A DNA stretch of 22,638 bases from Gammaproteobacteria bacterium (GTDB taxonomy: Bacteria > Pseudomonadota > Gammaproteobacteria > Arenicellales > Poriferihabitantaceae), in contig JAHRAW010000034.1 in NCBI GenBank assembly GCA_020027415.1, positions 1 to 22,638 of the forward strand, given 5' to 3'. Numbering within the stretch: position 1 is the stretch's first letter; each line of letters begins with the position of its first letter. The notes beneath the pieces are model-generated. The model did not search any database. It saw only the letters and a list, made by a program, of their open reading frames with translations, and was not told the origin of the DNA. A program made the translations under genes and the position numbers. Shown in pieces: positions 16,059-22,547 of this stretch.

Positions 16059-17029
16059 GGTCTTGCCCGCTCAGTCGTCGCCGTCTGGTCGCCGCCGATT
16101 TTTTCGGCGACGCGCATCACCGCGCTGCGCGCGCGTCGATTGTCGGCGATGTCCTGTACCCCGGCGCACCGCGGCTTGCCCACTAATTTCAAGGTGGGGT
16201 TTTTCATGGCTTCGCAAATCGGCAACTCCGGCGGATAGGGGTCGCCGCGCGCTTGTTCGCGAAAGAAACGTTTCACCAGACGGTCTTCCAGCGAATGAAA
16301 ACTGAGTATCACCAACCGCCCATGCGGCGCAAGACCGATCAAGGCTTGCGGTAACACTTCGCGGATTTCACCGAGTTCGTGATTGACTGCAATGCGAATG
16401 GCTTGGAACGAGCGGGTCGCCGGATGTTTGCCCGGCTCTCGGCTTGGCACTGCCTTGGCCACCAACTCCGCCAAGACGGCGGTGGTCAGCGGCGGTTGCG
16501 CCGCCGATGGTTGCATGGCGTGTTTGATGGCGCGCGCAATGCGGCGCGCGAAACGCTCTTCCCCGAAGTCGCGCAACGCGCTGCATAACTCTTGCTCGGT
16601 GACCTGCGCCAACCATTGGGCGGCGGTTTGACCGCGCGATTGATCCATGCGCATATCCAGCGGACCCGAAGCGCGGAAACTGAAGCCCCGCGCCGGCGTA
16701 TCCAGTTGCTGCGATGAAACGCCGAAATCAAACAGCATGCCGGCGACCCGCCCGCTCAGGTCGCGCTCGCTGAGCAGTTGGCGCAAACGAGAAAACGGCG
16801 CGTGGATGATTTCAACCCGCGCATCATCGTGCAGCGCCCGCCGCGCGCGCTCAATGGCGCTGACATCGCGGTCAATTACCAGTAGCCGCCCGCCATCCCC
16901 CAAGCGCGCCAAAATTGCCCGCGCATGCCCGCCGCCGCCATAGGTGGCGTCCACCACCAGATCGTTGGCGGCGATGTTCAGCGCGTTGACTGCGTGCTCT
17001 TTGAAAACCGGGATATGGCGCGGTTGCAT
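16055..17029 (-). CDS. rsmH: 16S rRNA (cytosine(1402)-N(4))-methyltransferase RsmH
   Basis: RsmH (also called MraW) methylates N4 of C1402 in 16S rRNA at the ribosomal P site, using S-adenosylmethionine. The 324 residues match the family (about 313). HIPVFKEHAVNAL opens the protein. The SAM-binding motif VVDATYGGGGHARAIL is at about 25-40, and VIDRD lies at the end of the next strand. DFGVSSQQLD, FSFRASGPLDMRMD, ATRSFQAIRIAVNHEL and LSFHSLEDRLVKRFF are hallmark segments. It starts 6 bases after the mraZ stop and overlaps ftsL by 4 bases, the usual head of a dcw cluster. Confidence 0.98.
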   Translation of the reverse strand: MQPRHIPVFKEHAVNALNIAANDLVVDATYGGGGHARAILARLGDGGRLLVIDRDVSAIERARRALHDDARVEIIHAPFSRLRQLLSERDLSGRVAGMLFDFGVSSQQLDTPARGFSFRASGPLDMRMDQSRGQTAAQWLAQVTEQELCSALRDFGEERFARRIARAIKHAMQPSAAQPPLTTAVLAELVAKAVPSREPGKHPATRSFQAIRIAVNHELGEIREVLPQALIGLAPHGRLVILSFHSLEDRLVKRFFREQARGDPYPPELPICEAMKNPTLKLVGKPRCAGVQDIADNRRARSAVMRVAEKIGGDQTATTERARP

Positions 17030-17035
17030 GATCGG

Positions 17036-17494
17036 TTATAGGGCTAGTTGCTCCATTTCCACCGACATTTTGTCCATATTCAACTCCTCTTGCAGCCACT
17101 GTTCGCGCCGCGTGTTCCAGAGCTCTTCATTCCACAATTCAAATTTGTTACCCTGCCCAACCAAGTAGACTTGCTTGCTAATCATGGCGAACGCGCGGAG
17201 CGGAGCGGGCACCAACACCCGTCCACTTTTGTCCATCTCGGCGTCGCTGGCATAGCCGAGCAAGAAACGTTTGAGTTTCTGGTGGTTGCGATCAAAACTC
17301 GGCAGGCCGACCAATTTCTGTTCAACCCGCTGCCATTCATCCAGCGGATACATCCATAAACAATGTTCCTGGTTATGATTGACCGTGACCACCAGACGCC
17401 CGTTGCAACGCTCGGCGAGTTCCTCCCGGTACCGACCTGGGATTGCCAGTCGCCCTTTGGGGTCCAAGTTGAGTGCGCTTGCGCCGCGTAACAT
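17036..17494 (-). CDS. mraZ: Transcriptional regulator MraZ
   Basis: MraZ is a DNA-binding protein that, in E. coli and other bacteria, represses its own dcw promoter. The 152 residues equal the typical size. Two SpoVT/AbrB-like half-domains are visible: DPKGRLAIP at 11-19 and DKSGRVLVP at 88-96. The start at 17494 has GGGAG 7 bases upstream. It is the first gene of the cluster, and the MraZ-box repeats plus a strong promoter lie directly upstream, consistent with autoregulation. The regulatory role is known for the family and inferred here. Confidence 0.97.
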   Translation of the reverse strand: MLRGASALNLDPKGRLAIPGRYREELAERCNGRLVVTVNHNQEHCLWMYPLDEWQRVEQKLVGLPSFDRNHQKLKRFLLGYASDAEMDKSGRVLVPAPLRAFAMISKQVYLVGQGNKFELWNEELWNTRREQWLQEELNMDKMSVEMEQLAL

Positions 17495-17547
17495 GCGAGG
17501 TCTCCCGCCAATCTGGTGGTTGAATTGGGCTATTCTAGATAGAATTA

Positions 17548-17572
17548 TCCATAATTACCCACTTTTCTCCAC
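17548..17572 (-). promoter_or_regulatory. MraZ operator: three boxes at 10-base intervals
   Basis: Reading the minus strand, GTGGA (17572-17568), GTGGG (17562-17558) and ATGGA (17552-17548) recur at exactly 10-base steps, one helical turn, separated by 5-base AT-rich spacers. GTGGG-like repeats with 5-base spacers are the known MraZ targets. The first box overlaps the -10 element, and the others cover the expected transcription start and early leader. Binding here would block the promoter. Confidence 0.85.
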
Positions 17573-17600
17573 TATAGAAGCGTAAGCCTTGATTTGTCAA
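17571..17600 (-). promoter_or_regulatory. mraZ/dcw promoter (sigma70 type)
   Basis: On the minus strand a perfect -35 TTGACA (17600-17595) is followed after 18 bases by a -10 TATAGT (17576-17571, five of six consensus). Transcription should start near 17564, leaving a leader of about 70 bases to the mraZ ATG. The AT-rich stretch contrasts with its GC-rich surroundings. It is the only strong promoter I see for the whole cluster. Confidence 0.8.
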
Positions 17601-17602
17601 GG
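17587..17602. promoter_or_regulatory. 16-base dyad over the -35 of the dcw promoter
   Basis: CCTTGA (17587-17592) and TCAAGG (17597-17602) are perfect inverted arms around a 4-base spacer. The right arm contains most of the -35 hexamer. A dimeric regulator bound here would compete with RNA polymerase. No regulator is known to me for this site, so the function is inference. Confidence 0.45.
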
Positions 17603-17690
17603 GAAATTCGCGGTTTGGTTACGCCAATCATGCGCCCATTCCAATCCATTCAATTGTGCGCCAGTGCGTTGACAACACCGCAAAACACCG

Positions 17691-18881
17691 ATGAATCACG
17701 CCGCCGCCCACCGCGCGCGCCACTCCAACGCGCCGCCGCTCGCTTTGTATGTGCATTTCCCGTGGTGCGTGAAAAAATGCCCGTATTGCGATTTCAACTC
17801 GCATGCGCGGCGCGGCGAAATTGACCAACGCGGCTATATCAACGCCCTGCTGAAAGATCTTGACTACGATCTGGCGGCGCATGACGGCGCGCGCCCACTC
17901 GGTTCCATTTTCATGGGCGGCGGCACGCCGAGTTTGTTTAGCGGCGCCGCCATCCACCGCCTGCTGCGCGAGATTGGCGCGCGCTGCGCGTTTGAGGAAG
18001 GCATGGAAATCACTCTGGAAGCGAACCCCGGCGCGGTTGAGCATGACGATTTTGCCGCGTACCGCGAAGCCGGGGTGAATCGCTTATCGTTGGGCGTGCA
18101 AAGTTTCCATGACGCGCAATTGCAAGCCTTGGGGCGCGTGCATAACGCGACCCATGCGCAACGCGCGATGCGGGCGGCGCGCGATGCCGGGTTCGCCAAT
18201 ATCAATCTGGACTTGATGTACGGCGCGCCGCAGCAGACTGCGGCTTCGGCGGCGCGGGATGTCGCCATGGCGGTGGAATTCTTGCCAAGCCATCTGTCGC
18301 TGTATCAACTCACCCTGGAACCGAATACTTGGTTCCATCGGCATCCGCCAACGTTACCCGACGAGGTTCAACTGACCGCAATGCAACGCCGACTGCAGGC
18401 GCTAGTGGGGCGGCATGGCTATCAGCAGTATGAGGTTTCCGCGTACGCCCGGCGCGGCATGCGCTGTCGGCATAACTTGAACTATTGGCGGTTTGGCGAT
18501 TATTTAGGCATCGGCGCCGGCGCGCATGCAAAAATAACCGAGCGCGGCGCCATCACGCGCTACTGGAAACACAAGCATCCGCGGCGCTACTTGGAAACCG
18601 CCGGCGGCGCGCAGTGCCGCGGGGAAACCAAGCGCGTCGGCGCGCACGAGGCGCTGTTTGAATTTCTGCTCAACGGCTTGCGCTTGCGCGACGGGGTGGA
18701 GACTGCGTTAATCCACCCGCGCACCGGGCGCACTGCGGAGCAAGCGTTGGCTTTGCTGAGCGCGGTGCGCGCGCAAAAATTGGTGGAAATTAGCGGCAAC
18801 GGCAGCCGCATTAAGTGCAGCGCGCACGGCTACCGCTTTTTGGACGACATTTTGCAACAACTCTTACCAACTGCCGAGTGA
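17691..18881 (+). CDS. hemW: Radical SAM heme chaperone HemW
   Basis: HemW is a radical-SAM protein related to coproporphyrinogen dehydrogenase that binds heme and is thought to deliver it to cytoplasmic targets. The 396 residues compare with 378 in E. coli. The 4Fe-4S motif is Cys26-x3-Cys30-x2-Cys33 in FPWCVKKCPYCDFNSH. GGGTPSLF (76-83), ITLEANPG, NRLSLGVQSF and DLMYGAPQQT follow. The HNxxYW signature that separates HemW from HemN appears as RCRHNLNYW near residue 262, then LGIGAGAH. The C-terminal HemN-like domain is present. No SD is obvious before the ATG at 17691, so the first 10-16 residues are less certain. It diverges from mraZ and converges with the peroxiredoxin gene. Confidence 0.95.
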   Translation: MNHAAAHRARHSNAPPLALYVHFPWCVKKCPYCDFNSHARRGEIDQRGYINALLKDLDYDLAAHDGARPLGSIFMGGGTPSLFSGAAIHRLLREIGARCAFEEGMEITLEANPGAVEHDDFAAYREAGVNRLSLGVQSFHDAQLQALGRVHNATHAQRAMRAARDAGFANINLDLMYGAPQQTAASAARDVAMAVEFLPSHLSLYQLTLEPNTWFHRHPPTLPDEVQLTAMQRRLQALVGRHGYQQYEVSAYARRGMRCRHNLNYWRFGDYLGIGAGAHAKITERGAITRYWKHKHPRRYLETAGGAQCRGETKRVGAHEALFEFLLNGLRLRDGVETALIHPRTGRTAEQALALLSAVRAQKLVEISGNGSRIKCSAHGYRFLDDILQQLLPTAE

Positions 18882-18980
18882 GCGGCCCCGGGCGATAAAG
18901 CGGTTTCTTGCCCGCCATGCCCGACCCTCGGCGGACATGGCGAACCTGGCAGAGTTAGCGAAGCGGACTCAGCGAAGCGA
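18882..18980. other. Intergenic region between convergent hemW and peroxiredoxin
   Basis: This 99-base gap between two stop codons holds a GC-rich hairpin (18913-18942) and a 9-base direct repeat AGCGAAGCG at 18957-18965 and 18971-18979. There is no T-run on either strand after the hairpin, so it is not a classic rho-independent terminator. Confidence 0.5.
18913..18942. repeat. Hairpin between convergent genes
   Basis: CGCCATG (18913-18919) and CATGGCG (18936-18942) are perfect 7-base arms. Inside, CCGA and TCGG form a second short stem around CCC. The left half GCCATGCCCG plus CTCGGCG matches a stretch at 3160-3176 in the ftsQ stem-loop, which lacks the ACC between the two blocks. It could be a bidirectional terminator-like structure or a copy of a short repeat family. 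Confidence 0.5.
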
Positions 18981-19640
18981 TTATTGCGGTTGTTTGACGA
19001 TGCGCAAGTACGGCTTCAGGGTTTGCCACCCGCTCGGGTATTTTTCCTTCGCTTGTTCGTCCGAAACCGCCGGCACGATGATGACATCGTCGCCGTCTTG
19101 CCAGTTGACCGGGGTGGCGACCTGATGTTTCTGCGTTAGTTGCATGGAGTCAAGCACGCGCAGAATTTCATCAAAGTTGCGCCCGGTGGTCATCGGATAA
19201 GTCATCATCAGTTTGATATTCTTGTCCGGACCGATGATGTACACCGTGCGCACCGTGGCATTGGTCATGGCGGTGCGCCCTTCCGAAGTGCCGCTCAGGT
19301 CGGCGGGAAACATGTTGTAGGTCTTGGCAACCTTGAGGTCGGTATCGCCAATCATCGGAAAGTTGACCGCATGCCCTTGAGTTTGCTCAATGTCGGCAGC
19401 CCACTTGGAATGGTCGGCGACTGGGTCAATGCTCAGCCCGATTACTTTGCAGTTCCGCTTGTCAAATTCAGGCTTCAGTTTGGCGACATAACCCAGTTCG
19501 GTGGTGCATACCGGAGTGAAATCTTTGGGATGCGAAAACAGAATCGCCCAACTGTCGCCGAGCCAGTCATGAAAATCAATTTCGCCGGCGGTGGTCTGCG
19601 CCCGAAAATTGGGCGCTTGGTCGTTAATTCTAAGAGCCAT
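18981..19640 (-). CDS. 1-Cys peroxiredoxin (Prx6 family)
   Basis: Prx6-family peroxiredoxins reduce hydrogen peroxide and organic hydroperoxides in the cytoplasm through one peroxidatic cysteine. The 219 residues match the family (human PRDX6 is 224). SHPKDFTPVCTTELG places the peroxidatic Cys at residue 45 in the PVCTTE motif characteristic of Prx6. GLSIDPVADHSKWAADI, FPMIGDTDLKVA and the C-terminal PSGWQTLKPYLR dimer segment are also typical. An upstream TTG in frame adds five residues, but GGAG lies 9 bases before the ATG at 19640, which is preferred. It is on the same strand as the aminotransferase, 105 bases downstream. Its own promoter is not obvious. Confidence 0.95.
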   Translation of the reverse strand: MALRINDQAPNFRAQTTAGEIDFHDWLGDSWAILFSHPKDFTPVCTTELGYVAKLKPEFDKRNCKVIGLSIDPVADHSKWAADIEQTQGHAVNFPMIGDTDLKVAKTYNMFPADLSGTSEGRTAMTNATVRTVYIIGPDKNIKLMMTYPMTTGRNFDEILRVLDSMQLTQKHQVATPVNWQDGDDVIIVPAVSDEQAKEKYPSGWQTLKPYLRIVKQPQ

Positions 19641-19745
19641 GGTCGTTATCTCCAAATGTTGTGTTTCAGCAATGCGTTTGTTACCACGCTGGACCGCCAG
19701 TATGCCTTTAAGTTGTTTCGGTTTGCGGCGCGTGATGCATGGAGG

Positions 19746-21098
19746 TCACTGCCCGGTTACTTCCACGATGGCATCGCGCACGATTTCCACCATCTCATCC
19801 AGGGTCGCTTGCTCCGTAGTGAGCGGTGGGGCGAGGCAGATGACTTCGCTGCGCACGCGGGTATATAAACCGCGTTGCAACAAGGCCTTGGTGAGTTTGG
19901 CGCCGAGCGCAAAATCGGCTTCAAACCACCGCTTGGCGGCTTGGTCGGCGACGATTTCCACGCCAGCCATCAGCCCCAAGCCGCGCACATTGCCGACATG
20001 CGGATGCGCGTCCAACGCCTGATGCAGGCGCGACAACAAGCGTTCGCCTTTGGCGGCGGCTTGCGCGATTAAATTCTCGTTTTGGATGATGTCCAAAGTG
20101 GCGAGCGCAACCGCGCATGAGGTCGGATGCCCGCTGTATGTATAGGCGTGCATCCATGGGGTGGGGCGGGCGGTGATGGTTTGGGAAATCTCATCGCTGA
20201 TGCCAATGCCGCCCAACGGCAGCGCCCCGGAAGTGATGGATTTGGCGAACTGCATTAAATCCGGCTGCACTTGGTAATGCTCCAAGCCGAACATTTTGCC
20301 AGTGCGCCCAAAGCCGGTGATCACTTCATCGGCAACCAACAACACTTCGTATTGATCGCAAATTTCGCGGATGCGCGGGAAGTAATCCGGCGGCGGCGGA
20401 ATCACCCCGCCGGCGCCTTGCACCGGCTCGGCGATAAACATCGCCACCGTATCCGCGCCTTGTTTGAGTATTTCTTTTTCCAGTTCGTTGGCGGCGGCGA
20501 TGCCCGACGAGGAGCCGTCTTGCGGCGTTGGGTAGTGATACGGGTCGGGCGACGGAATATGACTGAAGCCGGGAATCAACGGCGCAAAATCCGCGTGATA
20601 GGAAGGGATGCCGGTGGCGCACATGGCCGCGAAAGTAACGCCGTGATAACCCCACTGCCGACCAATCACCTTATGTTTATTCGGCTTGCCCTTTGCCTTC
20701 CAGTAGTAGCGCGCCAACTTGATATTGCTGTCGGTGGCTTCGCCGCCGCTACAGGTGAAGTAGAAATGATTGATATTCGGGTAGGTGATGCCCGCCAACC
20801 GCTCCGCCAATTCAATGGCCGGCTGATTGGAACCGCCGGCGTAACTGGAACTGAACGCTAACGCGCGCATCTGGTGGGATGCCGCTTCCGCCAACTCCTG
20901 CCGCCCATGCCCGGCGCTGACATTCCACAAGCACGACAACCCGTCAATAAAACGCTTGCCGTCCGCATCATACAGATACGCCCCTTCGCCGCGCATCCAA
21001 ACCCGCGCATCCGCATGCCCGGCGGTATGGTGCAACGGATGTATCAAATGGTGGTGATCTTTTTCCAGCAGCGCGGCGTTGGATAAGGGTGCTTTCAT
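19746..21098 (-). CDS. Class III (omega) PLP-dependent aminotransferase
   Basis: This is a fold-type I, class III aminotransferase of 450 residues. It resembles the group containing putrescine-, beta-alanine- and taurine-pyruvate aminotransferases, which move an amino group from an omega-amine to pyruvate. HHHLIHPLHH opens the protein and GLSCLWNVSAGHGRQELAEA (53-72) forms the substrate pocket. SGGEATDSNIKLAR is the phosphate-binding turn. EPVQGAGG is at about 224-231. ADEVITGFGRTG (256-267) contains the ring-N Asp257, and the Schiff-base Lys is Lys286 in QFAKSITSGALPLGG. The start at 21098 has GAGGA 8 bases upstream. Substrate cannot be told from sequence alone, and no catabolic partner gene is adjacent. 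Confidence 0.92.
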   Translation of the reverse strand: MKAPLSNAALLEKDHHHLIHPLHHTAGHADARVWMRGEGAYLYDADGKRFIDGLSCLWNVSAGHGRQELAEAASHQMRALAFSSSYAGGSNQPAIELAERLAGITYPNINHFYFTCSGGEATDSNIKLARYYWKAKGKPNKHKVIGRQWGYHGVTFAAMCATGIPSYHADFAPLIPGFSHIPSPDPYHYPTPQDGSSSGIAAANELEKEILKQGADTVAMFIAEPVQGAGGVIPPPPDYFPRIREICDQYEVLLVADEVITGFGRTGKMFGLEHYQVQPDLMQFAKSITSGALPLGGIGISDEISQTITARPTPWMHAYTYSGHPTSCAVALATLDIIQNENLIAQAAAKGERLLSRLHQALDAHPHVGNVRGLGLMAGVEIVADQAAKRWFEADFALGAKLTKALLQRGLYTRVRSEVICLAPPLTTEQATLDEMVEIVRDAIVEVTGQ

Positions 21099-21140
21099 TT
21101 ACGGATTCCTCAAGCGGATGAGCGGTAAAGGTGGCGGTAT

Positions 21141-21166
21141 GAGATGTGGATAGGAGATGTGGATTA
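21141..21166 (+). repeat. 13-base tandem direct repeat upstream of the aminotransferase
   Basis: GAGATGTGGATAG (21141-21153) is followed directly by GAGATGTGGATTA (21154-21166), sharing 11 bases. It lies 43 bases upstream of the aminotransferase ATG and touches the candidate -10 at 21163-21168. It may be an operator or a chance duplication. Confidence 0.55.
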
Positions 21167-21192
21167 TGGCCGCCGCGGCGCGATTTGTGCAA
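21163..21192 (-). promoter_or_regulatory. Candidate aminotransferase promoter
   Basis: On the minus strand TTGCAC (21192-21187) is followed after 18 bases by CATAAT (21168-21163, five of six consensus). The -35 is weak, with only TTG conserved. The position, about 65 bases before the aminotransferase ATG, is reasonable. The 13-base repeats lie just downstream. Confidence 0.35.
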
Positions 21193-21286
21193 CCGAATTG
21201 TAATTGTACCTGTATCGCGCTTAGCGAACATCCAGCAACCTCGCCGAGCCATTCCATTGGATAGAATAAAGTGTCCGTTGCGCCAG

Positions 21287-22396
21287 TTAATAGAGAATCA
21301 CCGAGCGAATGCTCTCGCCAGAATGCATCAAAGCGAAGGCTTTATTGATATCTTTTAGCCCCATGGTGTGGGTAACAAACGGCGCCAAATCAATTTCTCC
21401 GCGCATGGCTTGCTCAACCATCTGCGGCAGTTGGGTGCGCCCTTTCACGCCGCCGAAAGCCGAGCCGCGCCACACGCGACCGGTCACCAATTGAAACGGG
21501 CGCGCGCTGATTTCTTGCCCGGCGCCGGCAACGCCGATGATGACGCTCTCCCCCCAGCCTTTATGGCAGCATTCCAACGCCGCGCGCATGACTTCCACAT
21601 TGCCGATGCACTCAAACGAATAATCCACGCCGCCGTCGGTCATGTCCATAATCACCTCTGGCAACGGTTGCGAATGCTCGGCGGGGTTGACAACATCAGT
21701 CGCCCCCATTTGTTTTGCCAGTTTGAATTTCGCCGCGTTGGTGTCAATGCCGATAATCCGTCCGGCTTGCGCCATGACCGCACCTTGCACCACCGCCAAC
21801 CCAATGCCGCCCAACCCAAACACCGCCACGCTTGCGCCCGGCTCCACTTTGGCGGTGTATTTGACCGCGCCAATGCCGGTAGTAACGCCGCAGCCGAGCA
21901 AGCAAATTTGCTCCAACGGCGCTTGTTTGTTGACCACTGCCACCGCCACCTCCGGCACCACGGTATATTCGGCAAAGGTGCTGGTGCCCATGTAGTGATA
22001 AATGATCTTGCCGTTGTGCGAGAAGCGGCTGCTGCCGTCCGGCATCAAGCCTTGCCCTTGCGTCGCGCGCACCGCCGAACATAAATTGGTTTTCCCCGAC
22101 TTGCAGAACTTGCACTGGCGGCATTCCGCGGTATATAGCGGTATCACATGATCGCCCGCTTTCACCGATTTCACATCGGCGCCGACTTCCACCGCCACGC
22201 CGGCGCCTTCGTGTCCCAATATCGCCGGGAACACCCCTTCCGGATCGGCGCCGCTTAAGGTGAACGCATCGGTATGACAAACGCCGCTGGCTTTGATTTG
22301 AATCAACACTTCGCCGCGGGCGGGTGCTTGCAACTCAACTTCTTCAAGGCAGAGAGGCTTGCCCGCCTCCCACGCAACCGCCGCTGTCGTTTTCAT
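21287..22396 (-). CDS. adhC: S-(hydroxymethyl)glutathione dehydrogenase / class III alcohol dehydrogenase
   Basis: This zinc enzyme (also named frmA or flhA) oxidises S-hydroxymethylglutathione, formed from formaldehyde and glutathione, using NAD, and can also reduce S-nitrosoglutathione. The 369 residues match the class III family. Catalytic zinc ligands are Cys40, His62 (in GHEGAG) and Cys169. The structural zinc lobe has Cys92, Cys95, Cys98 and Cys106 in CRQCKFCKSGKTNLC. The NAD fold carries VFGLGGIGLAVVQGA at about 192-206 and IGIDTN after it. The start at 22396 has GAGG 7 bases upstream, and an upstream in-frame extension is not conserved. No S-formylglutathione hydrolase gene lies beside it in the window. 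Confidence 0.96.
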   Translation of the reverse strand: MKTTAAVAWEAGKPLCLEEVELQAPARGEVLIQIKASGVCHTDAFTLSGADPEGVFPAILGHEGAGVAVEVGADVKSVKAGDHVIPLYTAECRQCKFCKSGKTNLCSAVRATQGQGLMPDGSSRFSHNGKIIYHYMGTSTFAEYTVVPEVAVAVVNKQAPLEQICLLGCGVTTGIGAVKYTAKVEPGASVAVFGLGGIGLAVVQGAVMAQAGRIIGIDTNAAKFKLAKQMGATDVVNPAEHSQPLPEVIMDMTDGGVDYSFECIGNVEVMRAALECCHKGWGESVIIGVAGAGQEISARPFQLVTGRVWRGSAFGGVKGRTQLPQMVEQAMRGEIDLAPFVTHTMGLKDINKAFALMHSGESIRSVILY

Positions 22397-22505
22397 GGTC
22401 GTCCTCTTAATTCTTGCGCCGAGAGATCTAAACAAAGGGTATGGCGGATGTTATGGCATATCCTCAAGTAACGCAAGCCCGCTCTATCGAACTGATCATG
22501 GGCGC

Positions 22506-22531
22506 AAAAAAAGCGGGGCTGCCGCACCCGC
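22506..22531 (-). terminator. Rho-independent terminator of a minus-strand gene beyond the window
   Basis: On the minus strand GCGGG (22531-22527) and CCCGC (22517-22513) form a GC stem with a 9-base loop, followed at once by seven T residues (22512-22506). A second perfect hairpin, GCGCGAT-GTT-ATCGCGC, lies just before it (22547-22531). It points the same way as adhC and lies 110 bases upstream of the adhC ATG. It therefore ends an upstream transcript and leaves adhC with its own promoter in between. Confidence 0.7.
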
Positions 22532-22547
22532 GCGATAACATCGCGCA

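Noticed and set aside
17669..17674. Second TTGACA on the plus strand upstream of hemW
   Set aside because: A matching -10 would fall inside the hemW coding sequence and none is seen, so I do not call it the hemW promoter.
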